Counted from the stretch's first letter, positions 54,064 to 63,196 are shown. The stretch is 64,000 nt of DNA from Pseudomonadota bacterium (GCA_021324885.1 JAJPIF010000011.1:1-64000), one strand, 5' to 3'. Program-made: numbers and translations. Notes: generated from the letters alone by a model not told the origin.

Positions 54064-55311
54064 TCACTCGGCTGTATTTACGGCATTTGCCGCCGTGCCC
54101 TGCTCGACCGCGCTGTTATCATGGATCACGCTGGTGCCCAGCAATTGGCTGGCGCTGCCCACCGAAACCGGGCTGATAGCTGCGACCCGGCCTACCACCT
54201 GGGTGCCGGCCAGCACGTTGATCAGCCCGACCGGGCTGCCCATCAGCAGGGGTCCGTTAAATGCCGCCGGGATATCGTACTCCATCTTGACTTCGGAGAC
54301 ATCCCGCTTGGGCACCACCACCTTGACGTCCTCGGCCGCCACCGGCTGGATTACGGCGCCGGAGGCGATTTGCACGCGGACCGGCAGAGTGCTTCCTCTT
54401 CGCGCCAAAGTCACCGCCGTGAAGTTGTCAAAGCCCCAGTCCAGCAGCCGCGCGGCCTCGCGAAACCGGCCGGGATTGGACGGCGCTCCCAGCACGACCG
54501 CGATCAGGCGCAAGTCGCCGCGCTTGGCAGTTGCGGTCAGATTGAATCCGGCGTGATAGGTGAAGCCGGTCTTGATCCCGTCGCAGCCGTCGAAATGGCC
54601 GATCAGATGGTTGGTGTTATGCAGCATCCTCAAACCATTGTCGAAAGGACATTCCTCCTGGCTGGACCATTGCAACAGGTTGGTGGTGTGAATAAGCGCC
54701 CGGCCGATGGTCGCCAGGTCGTATGCGTCGGTTACGTCCACATCATGGCCCGCGGTGGGCGGAAGACCATCGACGGTGTTGTAATGGGTCTCGCGCAAAT
54801 CCAGGCTGCGCGCCTTCTGATTCATCAGCGCCACGCATCCGGGAATTGAGCCGCCGACCTTTTCGGCCACCGCCACCGCGGCGTCATTGGCCGACTTGAC
54901 CAGGGCGGCCTTCATCAACTCGCCCAATGGATAAACATCGCCCGTGTGCAATCCCAACCGCGTTCCACCGGTATGCGCCGCCGTCGCCGAAACCACCACC
55001 GGATCGGTCAGATGGACCCGTCCTGCACGCAGTTGGTCCTCTGCCACCAGCAGCAGCATCATCTTGGCCATCGAGGCCGGCGGCCACGGCATGTCGGCAT
55101 GGTAAGCGTAAAGCACGCGGCCAGTGTCCGCATCCTCGACCAGGGCTCCGCGCATAGCCGGAGCCGATGGCCCGCCCACCACGACACCGTGATGGCGATG
55201 GTGATAGTAATGATGGTATGGGTGTCCGCGCGAAGCCCAGGCCCGATCCGCTGCCATTGCGGCTACGATCAGGCTTGCGATTAAGGTCGACCAGAAAATC
55301 CTCCGCCTCAC
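54064..55311 (-). CDS. dacA: D-alanyl-D-alanine carboxypeptidase (PBP5/6-like)
   Basis: 415 residues from the GTG at 55311 (AGGAGG 7 bases upstream). Signal RRRIFWSTLIASLIVAAMAA, a His-rich stretch (YHHYYHHRHH), then PASMAKMMLLLVAE with SxxK, LVKSANDAAVAVAE with SxN, and GIKTGFTYHAGFNL with KTG: a complete serine DD-peptidase. The PBP5_C domain follows (RVQIASGAVIQPVAAEDVKV). It trims peptidoglycan pentapeptides in the periplasm. Leads the minus-strand run to rapZ. Confidence 0.93.
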   Translation of the reverse strand: MRRRIFWSTLIASLIVAAMAADRAWASRGHPYHHYYHHRHHGVVVGGPSAPAMRGALVEDADTGRVLYAYHADMPWPPASMAKMMLLLVAEDQLRAGRVHLTDPVVVSATAAHTGGTRLGLHTGDVYPLGELMKAALVKSANDAAVAVAEKVGGSIPGCVALMNQKARSLDLRETHYNTVDGLPPTAGHDVDVTDAYDLATIGRALIHTTNLLQWSSQEECPFDNGLRMLHNTNHLIGHFDGCDGIKTGFTYHAGFNLTATAKRGDLRLIAVVLGAPSNPGRFREAARLLDWGFDNFTAVTLARRGSTLPVRVQIASGAVIQPVAAEDVKVVVPKRDVSEVKMEYDIPAAFNGPLLMGSPVGLINVLAGTQVVGRVAAISPVSVGSASQLLGTSVIHDNSAVEQGTAANAVNTAE

Positions 55312-55373
55312 TTGCCCGCCTCCTGGCAGACTGCGGACCAACGCCTTGCCGCGGCCTGCTTCCTCATTCTGGT

Positions 55374-55389
55374 CCCTCCCGCAGGAGGG
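55374..55389. repeat. short REP-like hairpin
   Basis: Perfect 6-base arms CCCTCC / GGAGGG around CGCA, within a GGTCCCTCCCGCAGGAGGGAG context that is a widespread intergenic repeat type. It lies upstream of the dacA-like gene's start. Confidence 0.45.
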
Positions 55390-55494
55390 AGAAACTGAGC
55401 AACCTAACCATCTTTGATGCAGGCTTTGCAACCGTAAACCGCATCATTGCCCACATCCAATCCATTTTGAGCCCCGGCCCGCTGCCGCGCCCGT

Positions 55495-56211
55495 TCAGCG
55501 CGGGTGGGCAAAACTCGCACTCACCTTTCCCCGCTCGGCTTCATCCAGAATCGTCAGATTGGCCCGCGCGGGCTGATAAGTGGGCCGCGTGCGCAACAGT
55601 TCGTTCCATTCCTCGCGCGCGCGCGAGTATTGGCCTTCCTCGGCATAGATCACTCCAAGCGTATTGAGCGCGTCGGGTTGATCGCCGTCCAGGCGCAAGG
55701 AGAGCAGGATTTCCTGCTCGGCCGGCATCAGCATCCCGCGCCGTTCGTAAACCAATCCCAAGTTGAAATGAGTCTCGGGCCGGTCCGGTCCCAACAGCGT
55801 GGCTAACCGCAGAACATCGGTGGCTGCCTCCAGACGCTGGCCTTCAAGGTAGAGCAGACCCAAATTGAGAAACAGTTCCCAGTCGCTCAGACCCAATTCG
55901 ATCGCGTCGCGATATTGTCGGAGTTCCTGATCGTGACGTCCAATCATCCCGTAAGCGAACCCCAGATGGTAATGCGCCAGCGCATTGTTCGGATCGCGGC
56001 TGATCACCATCAGATGGCGTCTGATCGCTTCGGGATAGTCCTCCATTCCAAGGAAATAGTCGGCGATGGGATCGCAGACTTCGTCGCTGTTGTCGATCGA
56101 ATTGTCGGCGGACTTCTCGCCGCCCGTGCTTGCCCAAAGTGAAGGCGGTCCCGTCAGCAGAACCGAAATCGCTACCAAAACCAGCGAATGGAAAAACCAG
56201 CTTTTCGACAC
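55495..56211 (-). CDS. exported TPR-repeat protein
   Basis: 238 residues from a GTG at 56211, preceded by GGAG at 6 bases, giving a signal peptide (SKSWFFHSLVLVAISVLLTG). Five or so tetratricopeptide repeats: NALAHYHLGFAYGMIGRHDQ, WELFLNLGLLYLEGQRLEAA, PETHFNLGLVYERRGMLMPA and DALNTLGVIYAEEGQYSRAR. A TTG at 56238 is an alternative start. Probably a periplasmic scaffold or assembly factor; partner unknown. Confidence 0.82.
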   Translation of the reverse strand: MSKSWFFHSLVLVAISVLLTGPPSLWASTGGEKSADNSIDNSDEVCDPIADYFLGMEDYPEAIRRHLMVISRDPNNALAHYHLGFAYGMIGRHDQELRQYRDAIELGLSDWELFLNLGLLYLEGQRLEAATDVLRLATLLGPDRPETHFNLGLVYERRGMLMPAEQEILLSLRLDGDQPDALNTLGVIYAEEGQYSRAREEWNELLRTRPTYQPARANLTILDEAERGKVSASFAHPR

Positions 56212-56327
56212 ATCAAGCTCCGGCCTGAACTCAGCCAAAGCTGCTTGAATGGTAGCAGGAAATTTTGCCTACAAGAAAGCGCTACCGCGCGACACATCAA
56301 TAAAACCACGCAACGAATAAAATTTTT

Positions 56328-56367
56328 CGCCCCCGCCGGAGGGGGAATGGTTTTGCCGGCGGGGGCG
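56328..56367. terminator. strong inverted repeat, possible terminator
   Basis: Perfect 12-base arms CGCCCCCGCCGG / CCGGCGGGGGCG with a 16-base loop, between two minus-strand genes. Read on the minus strand it follows the small secreted protein gene and is trailed by AAAAATTTT, so it may terminate that transcript. It could equally be a REP-type repeat. Confidence 0.4.
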
Positions 56368-56403
56368 CATTACTGGCGGGTCAAAACCGGCGCCGAGCGC
56401 GCT

Positions 56404-56712
56404 TCATTTGTTCGCGGGAACGGTGGTGGCTGTCCCAGGATTCGTGCTTTCAGACGAACCGGCGGCGCCTTTGTCCGTGCTCCGCGCATGGCGCAGCGTG
56501 CGATGCCTGCTGTGACGATGGCGATGGGGCGTGACCTTGGCTTGTTTTTGCGGGGTCGTTGGTTTGGAACCGGTCTCACCGCCCGTAGCGGGCGCCGAAG
56601 TGGTGGTTGCAGCGGTGCCGCTGGAAGCGGATTGGCTGTCCGCAGCCAGAATCGGCGTTGCCACCGAGGCAAGCAAAGCGGCCGCGGCCAAAGCTGCAAG
56701 GGTGCGTTTCAT
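56404..56712 (-). CDS. small secreted low-complexity protein
   Basis: 102 residues with a clear signal peptide (RTLAALAAAALLASVATPIL, cleavage after ILAA). The mature part is Ala/Ser/Thr-rich with a basic His/Arg patch (TPHRHRHSRHRTLRHARST). No family recognised. GGAGA lies upstream of the ATG. It may be a metal-binding or envelope protein; unknown. Confidence 0.6.
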   Translation of the reverse strand: MKRTLAALAAAALLASVATPILAADSQSASSGTAATTTSAPATGGETGSKPTTPQKQAKVTPHRHRHSRHRTLRHARSTDKGAAGSSESTNPGTATTVPANK

Positions 56713-56942
56713 TAACTGGTCTCCTTCTGTTTCGCCGGCCCTTCATGGGTAGGCATCGTCCAAAGAAGCCATTTGCGTGCCATTTCAATCAACGTTTTCC
56801 CGCACGATAATCCAGCCGTTATTAACAGGCAGTAAGTAAGCCGCCCCACCAAAATGTCGAAGGTCTCGACGTTTTGGGGTTGGCAGGCCAATCAATAAAC
56901 GAGAGGTTTGCGAAGGTTGAAGCGGACTGAATCGGGCCGTGG

Positions 56943-57494
56943 CTACTTGACCACGGCCAGCCAGTCGCGCAGGGCTTCTCGCGTCGTGCCAAAGGCGATC
57001 TCGTCCCACGGAATCTCGCTGGCCGCGAAAAAGCGAACCTCGATGGCTTCTTCCGAAATGCCCGGTGCTTCCTGGCCGGGTGACGCCAGATAGACCGCAA
57101 CCGCGGCGTGCGGATTGGCCGGGTCCGCGTACAGGCCCAGATGGCGATCGATCCGCACCCGCATCCCGACTTCCTCCAGCGTTTCCCTGATGGCGGCTTG
57201 CGGCGGCGTCTCACCGAAATCCACAAAGCCGCCCGGAAAGGTCCATTTTCCCACTTCCGGCTCGATGCCGCGGCGCAGCAGCAAAACCCTGCCCTGGTCG
57301 ATCACCAGGCAGCCCGCGACCAGCTTTGGTCCCAGAAAATGCACGAAACCGCATTGCGAGCAGACTTTATGCTTGCGTCCATCGGGCAGCAGGATCCGCT
57401 CTTCCAGTTGGCCCCCGCACAAGGCGCAGAACCGAATGCCCAGCGGATACCGATGCTGAACGTGATGGTTAACGCGGACCGGCGGCTGACTCAT
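56943..57494 (-). CDS. NUDIX hydrolase with N-terminal zinc ribbon
   Basis: 183 residues. N-terminal zinc ribbon (FCALCGG...VCSQCGFVHF), as in NudC/ADP-ribose pyrophosphatase-like proteins. The full Nudix box is GGFVDFGETPPQAAIRETLEEVG, matching GX5EX7REUXEEXGU. It hydrolyses a nucleoside diphosphate linked compound, such as NADH or ADP-ribose. Stands before the small membrane gene. Confidence 0.92.
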   Translation of the reverse strand: MSQPPVRVNHHVQHRYPLGIRFCALCGGQLEERILLPDGRKHKVCSQCGFVHFLGPKLVAGCLVIDQGRVLLLRRGIEPEVGKWTFPGGFVDFGETPPQAAIRETLEEVGMRVRIDRHLGLYADPANPHAAVAVYLASPGQEAPGISEEAIEVRFFAASEIPWDEIAFGTTREALRDWLAVVK

Positions 57495-57518
57495 CTGTGT
57501 CCTCGGCTTTGCAACGAC

Positions 57519-57734
57519 TTAAATCTTCCCGGTCAGCCGCCGCTGTGACATCCGCAGATGGACCAGGATTCCCGCGGTGAACAGCGCAGCGCCGATCATC
57601 GCCGCCATCACGATGACCACCAGCATGGCCTCTTCCTGTGGTGTAACATGTCCCACGGCGATGATTATTATACTGATCGTACCGGTCAGCAGCATCGCGC
57701 CGATGACGATCATGAAGTCGGCGAGTACTCTCAT
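57519..57734 (-). CDS. small two-helix membrane protein
   Basis: 71 residues from the ATG at 57734 (the frame can open at a TTG at 57797). Two hydrophobic helices (FMIVIGAMLLTGTISIIIIA, AMLVVIVMAAMIGAALFTAG) and a basic end (RMSQRRLTGK). Not recognised. Divergent from the pantothenate kinase gene. Confidence 0.5.
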   Translation of the reverse strand: MRVLADFMIVIGAMLLTGTISIIIIAVGHVTPQEEAMLVVIVMAAMIGAALFTAGILVHLRMSQRRLTGKI

Positions 57735-57839
57735 CAACAGCAAAATAGCCGCAAGCGCAATCCGCGGAAATAGGCTGTTTGCGCGGTGTTTGCACAATGG
57801 GCCGCGGTTGGTTTACCGTGGCCGGAAAACGTTACTGCC

Positions 57840-58649
57840 GTGATCGCCGGAATTGATATTGGCGGATCGACCACCGACGCCGTGCTGCTTGACGGCGCGG
57901 GCTTGCGGATGGTCACAATCGAACTGACCGATCCTGTGGCGGCCGCCGCCGGCGCGTTGGGCAAACTGGTCAGCCAATGCGGGCTGCGCCTTGACCAGAT
58001 CACCAGCGTCGCCGCCACCGGGGCCGGTGCCCGCGGGCTGCCGGACTCGTTGTTGGGACGGCCGGTAATCAAAGTGGACGAGTTCACCGCAATCGGTGTC
58101 GGCGGCAGCACCCTGGCCGGCAGGGAGTCCGCCCTCGTGGTCTCGCTCGGTACCGGCACCGCGATCGTGTCGGTGCGCGGCGGTAAGATCGAACACGTCG
58201 GGGGTACCGGCGTAGGCGGGGGCACCCTGCTCGGACTGGCCCGCCATCTGCTGGGTGTCTCCAGAATCGACACGCTCGAGGCGATGGCCGTGCGGGGCGA
58301 CCTTTCGCGAATCAATCTGACGGTGGGCGATATCGCGGGCGGTCCCCTGGGCGACCTGCCGCCCGCCAGCACCGCTTCCAATTTCGGCAAGGTCGGCAGC
58401 GACCCCGCCCCCGAAGACAAGGCGTTGGCGATCATCAACATGATCGCCGAGGTGGTGATGGTGCTGAGCCTGAGCAGTGCGCGCGCCTGCGGACAGAAGG
58501 ACATCGTACTGACCGGCAAGTTGACCCGTACCATCCAGTTCGCCCGCCGCTTCTCTCATATGGAGCCGATGTTCAACCGCGGCTTCATCATCCCGCAACA
58601 TGCCGCCTATGCCACCGCTATCGGAGCGGCTCGTGCCCAGCGGCTTTAA
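57840..58649 (+). CDS. coaW: type II pantothenate kinase-like protein
   Basis: About 269 residues. ASKHA-fold: AGIDIGGSTTDAVLLDG (phosphate 1), GTGVGGGTLLGLARHLL, VVSLGTGTAIVSVRGGK (phosphate 2) and adenosine region LTGKLTRTIQFARRFS. These fit type II PanK (CoaW/fumble family), which catalyses the first step of CoA synthesis. GTG at 57840 is chosen right before the glycine motif; a GTG at 57786 is possible. CoA supply fits with the CoA-transferases that follow 35 bases downstream. A 2-hydroxyglutaryl-CoA dehydratase-type activator was considered and is less likely. Confidence 0.75.
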   Translation: MIAGIDIGGSTTDAVLLDGAGLRMVTIELTDPVAAAAGALGKLVSQCGLRLDQITSVAATGAGARGLPDSLLGRPVIKVDEFTAIGVGGSTLAGRESALVVSLGTGTAIVSVRGGKIEHVGGTGVGGGTLLGLARHLLGVSRIDTLEAMAVRGDLSRINLTVGDIAGGPLGDLPPASTASNFGKVGSDPAPEDKALAIINMIAEVVMVLSLSSARACGQKDIVLTGKLTRTIQFARRFSHMEPMFNRGFIIPQHAAYATAIGAARAQRL

Positions 58650-58683
58650 CCCGCGCTGACAATCAACTTGCAGGCCGGCCGCG

Positions 58684-59943
58684 ATGACGTGTGAACTGCT
58701 CAAAGGACTGCGGATGCTCGATCTCACCGACGACAAGGGCGCTATCTGTGGAAAGATATTCGCCGATATGGGCGCGGAGGTAATCAAGGTCGAGCCGCCG
58801 CCCGGATGCTCGACGCGGCGCATTGCGCCGTTTCTGGACGATCAGCCCGGTCCGGACACATCGCTTTACTTTCTCGCTTACCAGGCCGGCAAAAAATCCA
58901 TAACCCTCAATCTCGAATGCGCGGACGGGCGCCGGCTGCTGACCGAGTTGGCGCGCAAGTCGGATTTCGTGGTCCAATCCTATCCGGTGGGATATCTGGA
59001 TTCGCTGGACCTGGGATTTGATTCGCTCATCAAGACCAATCCGCGGCTCATCTATACGTCGATCATGCCCTTTGGTGACAGCGGGCCGGGCAAACATTAT
59101 GCGGCGGCGGACATCACCGTCTGGGCCGCGGGCGGTAATATGTACCTCATGGGCGAAGAGGGCCGTCCGCCGCTTCAGATAAGCGCGCCCCAGGCGGGAC
59201 TGCACGCCGGCGCCGAGGCTGCCGCCGGTTCGCTGATCGCCCATTACCCGCGCCAAAGCAGCGGACAAGGGCAACACGTGGTGGTCGATATGCAGGCCTG
59301 TGTTGTCTGGACCCTGATGAACGCGCAGGCATTTCCGATCCTCCACGGCGGATCGATGAAGCGCAGCGGCGTCTTTTCCGGCGCGCTGCGGCTGCGGCGC
59401 AAGATGGTGTTTCGCTGCGCCGACGGCCATATCTCGACTCTGCTTACCGGGGGCGCCGCCGCCGCTTCGCTCAAGGCAATGGTTGATTGGATGGCGGAGA
59501 AGGGCTTTGCGGCGGACTGGATGAAAAGACAGAAGTGGTCGGTTTGGGCGCCCGGAGTAATCAGTCCGGCCAGCGATCAAGAAATCGAGCAGGTTCATGA
59601 CCTCGAAGACCGCGTTCAGCAGTTCCTGCTGACCATGACCAAGCGCGAAATTTACGCCGAGGGTTTGAAGCGAAGAATCCTGCTTTCGCCGGTCAACACG
59701 GTCGCCGAGATCGCCGATGACGAACAACTCAAGGCGCGCGGCTTTTTTCGGCCCGTGCGCCACGACCTCGGCGGCGGGCGGACTCTGACGATGCCTGGTC
59801 CGTTCGCGGTGCTCTCGGCGACTCCGCTGGCGGCGCCCCAACCGGCGCCCAAGCTTGGCCAGCACAACGCCGAAATCTACGGCGGGTTGCTCGGGCTGAG
59901 CGCCAGCGACCTCTCGAGGCTGCGCGCGATCGATGCAATCTGA
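58684..59943 (+). CDS. CaiB/BaiF family CoA-transferase
   Basis: 419 residues, family III: LRMLDLTDDKGAICGKIFAD, MGAEVIKVEPPPG, NPRLIYTSIMPFGDSGPG, YAAADITVWAAGGNMYLMG with catalytic Asp, and APQAGLHAGAEAAAGSLIAH. Length is normal for a single domain. It is followed after 32 bases by a second CoA-transferase, and the pair may form a heteromer as BbsEF in benzylsuccinate metabolism (inference). The coaW-like gene sits upstream. Confidence 0.93.
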   Translation: MTCELLKGLRMLDLTDDKGAICGKIFADMGAEVIKVEPPPGCSTRRIAPFLDDQPGPDTSLYFLAYQAGKKSITLNLECADGRRLLTELARKSDFVVQSYPVGYLDSLDLGFDSLIKTNPRLIYTSIMPFGDSGPGKHYAAADITVWAAGGNMYLMGEEGRPPLQISAPQAGLHAGAEAAAGSLIAHYPRQSSGQGQHVVVDMQACVVWTLMNAQAFPILHGGSMKRSGVFSGALRLRRKMVFRCADGHISTLLTGGAAAASLKAMVDWMAEKGFAADWMKRQKWSVWAPGVISPASDQEIEQVHDLEDRVQQFLLTMTKREIYAEGLKRRILLSPVNTVAEIADDEQLKARGFFRPVRHDLGGGRTLTMPGPFAVLSATPLAAPQPAPKLGQHNAEIYGGLLGLSASDLSRLRAIDAI

Positions 59944-59959
59944 TTCGATGCAATCTGAT
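59930..59959 (+). repeat. tandem 15-base duplication at a stop codon
   Basis: TCGATGCAATCTGAT occurs twice in a row. The first copy contains the end of the CoA-transferase gene (stop 59941-59943), the second is outside the gene. Likely replication slippage. Confidence 0.85.
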
Positions 59960-59975
59960 GCGGGGAGCGGCGTGA

Positions 59976-61196
59976 ATGGCACCTTTTGCGCTTGAGGGGA
60001 TCAACGTCCTGGATTTCACCTGGGTGGCGGTTGGTCCAATCACGACCAAATATCTCGCCGACAACGGCGCCAACGTAATCAAAATCGAGTCCGCCACGCA
60101 CATCGACGTGCTGCGGGCGGCGCCGCCCTACGCCGACGGCAAATTTGGGGTAAATCGCAGCCAGTTCTTTGCCGACTACAACACTTCCAAGCGCAGCATC
60201 ACGCTCAACCTTGGCCATCCCAAGGCGCGCGAACTGGCGATGCGGCTGGTGCCGTGGGCCGATATCGTGGTCGAAAACTTCACGCCCAAGGTGATGCGTG
60301 GGTGGCAGATGGACTACGAACAGTTGCGCCGCGTCAAACCCGACCTCATCATGCTTTCCTCCTGCCTTCAGGGTCAGACCGGGCCGCAGGCGATGATGCC
60401 GGGGTTTGGCCAGTTGATGGCGGCGCTATCCGGCTTTTACTACATCTCGGGATACGACCCGCTGGATGATCCGGCTCCGCCTTACGGCGCCTACACCGAT
60501 TACATCACGCCGAGGCTGGCCGCCGCCGTTTTAGTGGCCGCGCTGGATTACCGCCGCCGCACCGGACGCGGACAGTACATCGACGTCTCACAGTTCGAGG
60601 CCTCGCTGCATTTCCTGGCGCCGGCGCTGATCGACTATTTTGCCACCGGGCGCGTGCTCCAGCCCCAGGGCAACCGCAGCGAGCGTTATGCTCCGCATGG
60701 CGCCTATCAATGCCGCGACGAGGGCGGTGCCGAACGCTGGATTTCGATCGCTGTCGCCAACGACGCGCAATGGCAGGGGCTGCTCGATGTGCTGGGCAAC
60801 CCGGCTTGCGACGAGCGCTTCGCCACGATGCTGGGGAGGCTGCAAAATTCCCAGGTGCTGGACACCTTCCTGTCCGCTCACGTGCGTGAGCGGGACGCCT
60901 GGGACCTCACCAGCCGATTGCAGGAAAAAGGCGTGGCCGCCTACCCGGTCCAGAGCTGCCTGGATCTCCATCAGGACGAAAACCTCGAATCATTCGGGTT
61001 CTGGCATTGGCTCGAGCATCCGGAGATGGGACCGGCGCCCTACATGGGCCTGCAGCACAAGCTGAGCGCGACCCCCGGTCAGTTGCGCAGTCCGGCGCCC
61101 TTGCTGGGTCAGCATACGGATGAGATTCTCCAGCAGATGCTTGGCCTGGACGACGAGCAAATCGCGCAACTGCGCAAGGATGGCGTACTGATATAG
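59976..61196 (+). CDS. CaiB/BaiF family CoA-transferase
   Basis: 406 residues: INVLDFTWVAVGPITTKYLA, NGANVIKIESATHIDVL, NTSKRSITLNLGHPKARELA, SSCLQGQTGPQAMMPGFGQL and PAPYMGLQHKLSATPGQL. Complete family III CoA-transferase with the usual N- and C-terminal Rossmann parts. The active-site Asp is not in the exact usual context (MPGFGQLMAALSGFYYIS lacks it), so it could be the non-catalytic partner of the preceding enzyme. Same operon as the previous gene. Confidence 0.92.
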   Translation: MAPFALEGINVLDFTWVAVGPITTKYLADNGANVIKIESATHIDVLRAAPPYADGKFGVNRSQFFADYNTSKRSITLNLGHPKARELAMRLVPWADIVVENFTPKVMRGWQMDYEQLRRVKPDLIMLSSCLQGQTGPQAMMPGFGQLMAALSGFYYISGYDPLDDPAPPYGAYTDYITPRLAAAVLVAALDYRRRTGRGQYIDVSQFEASLHFLAPALIDYFATGRVLQPQGNRSERYAPHGAYQCRDEGGAERWISIAVANDAQWQGLLDVLGNPACDERFATMLGRLQNSQVLDTFLSAHVRERDAWDLTSRLQEKGVAAYPVQSCLDLHQDENLESFGFWHWLEHPEMGPAPYMGLQHKLSATPGQLRSPAPLLGQHTDEILQQMLGLDDEQIAQLRKDGVLI

Positions 61197-61278
61197 GTCT
61201 ATGTTGCCGGGGATGGCGCAGGACTATGATTGTGGATGAGGCCGCGGCCTCGAAACGATCGAAAAAGGAGTCCTGGCT

Positions 61279-61872
61279 ATTTCACCCCGCAAGCAATTTG
61301 GATCGGGCAAGGCCCACGCCGTCTGTGAATTACAGCGCCTTCAGGTTACGTCGTCTGACGGTGTCCGACTGACGCGTGAACTGTGGGAGATTCTGCGCCG
61401 CAAAAAGGGCTGCAAGCTCAACCGCCTGTACCATTCCCTTCAGGATGAAGCGCGCTGGCTGGCCTATTCCGAATGGGACAGCCTCGCCGAACTGGCGGGA
61501 GCGCGGCGCGAGATTGCCCGCTCGCCGCTTAACCGGCGCCTGCATTCGCTGTTGGCCTCCAGCAGCGAACGCGCCTACGAACCATTCGGGCCTGTGCACA
61601 GCGTGCAGGGAGTAAACTTCGCATCCGCTCCGGTCGCGATAATGCTTGACTGCGCCGAGGAATTGGCAAATCCGCAAGAGACGCTTGGCGTTATCGCGGA
61701 GCAGCCCGGGTATGTCTCGCACATCCTGATGCGCGAAGTTGGCAATCCCTCTGTGCTGGCGTGCCTGGCGCACTTCGACACCAAAGAAAACGCCGAGCAC
61801 TGCGCGCGTCTTATGGCCGAACAGCCCGCGTTGCGAGACGTCCAGGCAGCACCCGAGGTGTTCTCGGCGTGA
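61279..61872 (+). CDS. two-domain antibiotic-biosynthesis-monooxygenase-like protein with unusual start
   Basis: An open frame of 198 codons ends at 61872 and has no ATG, GTG or TTG in its first half: the first usual start in frame is a TTG at 61552. Yet codons upstream read LTRELWEILRRKKGCKLNRL and WLAYSEWDSLAELAGAR, an ABM-type domain. A second, related domain follows (LGVIAEQPGYVSHILMREVG, CLAHFDTKENAEH). AAAAAGGAG ends 8 bases before an ATT at 61279, which I propose as the start. ABM domains are small dimeric oxygenase or heme-related folds. Function unknown; next to CoA-transferase genes. Confidence 0.62.
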   Translation: MSPRKQFGSGKAHAVCELQRLQVTSSDGVRLTRELWEILRRKKGCKLNRLYHSLQDEARWLAYSEWDSLAELAGARREIARSPLNRRLHSLLASSSERAYEPFGPVHSVQGVNFASAPVAIMLDCAEELANPQETLGVIAEQPGYVSHILMREVGNPSVLACLAHFDTKENAEHCARLMAEQPALRDVQAAPEVFSA

Positions 61873-61966
61873 ATTTTTTCGTGGCAGTTAGACCATGAGA
61901 CTGCTTTAGAGCGGCTGCTGTGATCGTCCTGACAGGCCCAAAGCATCGAAGTGAGACCGCCGGAAG

Positions 61967-63196
61967 ATGCGTTATGAACTGTTAATCGCGTCGCGCTATC
62001 TGCGATCGCGCCGCAAATCGACGTTTATTTCGATTACCACGCTGTTTACCGCGATCGGCGTGATGATCGGGGTGGCGGCTCTGACCATTACGATCGCGGT
62101 GATGAATGGGTTCGAAGCCAATCTGCGCAGCCGTATCCTGAGCCTCACGCCGCAGGTCCAGATTGTGCGCTTCGGTGCGATGTCCAACTATCGCGAGGTT
62201 CAGGCCACCGCCAGCAAGCTTGCGGGCGTCACCGGCGCCGATCCATTCATAATCGGCCAGGGGATGCTGACTTCCAAAAGCGCCGCGCGCGGCGTCGTGG
62301 TGCGCGGGATCGATCCGCAAAACCCCGCCGCGGTTACCGATCTGCGGCGATACCTGGAGCAGGGGAGTATCGCCAGTCTGATTCCGGGCACGGCTTCAAC
62401 CACGCTCAGCGCGCTGGCGATTGGATCCATACTCGCCGACAAGCTCCATGTTCATCCGGGCGACGCCGTCAGGCTGATTTCGCCAATCTCGGTAACCGGC
62501 GGGCAGATCCAAGCCACCAGCGCGCCGTTTCGGGTCGGCGCAATTTTCATGTCCGGAGTCCAGTTCATCGACGAAACCGTGATTTTCATGGATCTGGCCC
62601 GCGCCCAGGCCTTTTTTGGACGCGACGGCGTCGTGGACGGCGTCGAAGTGCATCTGGGCAACCTCGATAACACCTGGCCCGTAACTCACGAACTGGAAAA
62701 GATCTTTCCCTTTCCGCCCTACCGCGTGCGCAATTGGATCGAGATCAACCAGGCCGCTTCGGCTGGTTTCGCGATGCTCAAAACGGTTTACACCCTGGTT
62801 CTGATGCTGCTGATCGCGGTGGCTGCCTTCAACCTGGTCGCGATGCTGATAATGGTCGTGATGGAAAAGCGCAAGGACATCGCAATCCTGATGACGATGG
62901 GCGCCACGGGCGGCGCGGTGCGCCTGATCTTCATAATTAAAGGGCTAATCGTCGGCGCCATCGGCACGATTGCGGGAGTGGCGCTGGGCGCGGCCGGATG
63001 TTTTACCCTGGCCCATTACCATTTCATTCATCTGCCGCGCGAGATTTACGGCATCTCGACGCTGCCGGTGTCAGCCTCTCCGGCCTCGTTCGCGTGGGTG
63101 TCGGGCGCGGCGATGGTGTTGTGCTTCATCGCAGCCCTTTACCCCGCCCGCCAGGCTTCCAGACAGTTGCCGGTCGAAGTGATACGCTGGGAATAG
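61967..63196 (+). CDS. LolC/LolE-type lipoprotein-release ABC permease
   Basis: 409 residues. One N-terminal helix (FTAIGVMIGVAALTITIAVM) after the ELLIASRYLRSRRKSTFISI start, a periplasmic MacB_PCD-like domain, and three C-terminal helices (YTLVLMLLIAVAAFNLVAML, LIVGAIGTIAGVALGAAGC, AWVSGAAMVLCFIAAL) with the ERKRDIAIL-like KRKDIAILMTMGATGG coupling stretch and PARQASRQLPVEVIRWE end. It shuttles lipoproteins out of the inner membrane. No lolD ATPase follows in the window. Confidence 0.92.
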   Translation: MRYELLIASRYLRSRRKSTFISITTLFTAIGVMIGVAALTITIAVMNGFEANLRSRILSLTPQVQIVRFGAMSNYREVQATASKLAGVTGADPFIIGQGMLTSKSAARGVVVRGIDPQNPAAVTDLRRYLEQGSIASLIPGTASTTLSALAIGSILADKLHVHPGDAVRLISPISVTGGQIQATSAPFRVGAIFMSGVQFIDETVIFMDLARAQAFFGRDGVVDGVEVHLGNLDNTWPVTHELEKIFPFPPYRVRNWIEINQAASAGFAMLKTVYTLVLMLLIAVAAFNLVAMLIMVVMEKRKDIAILMTMGATGGAVRLIFIIKGLIVGAIGTIAGVALGAAGCFTLAHYHFIHLPREIYGISTLPVSASPASFAWVSGAAMVLCFIAALYPARQASRQLPVEVIRWE

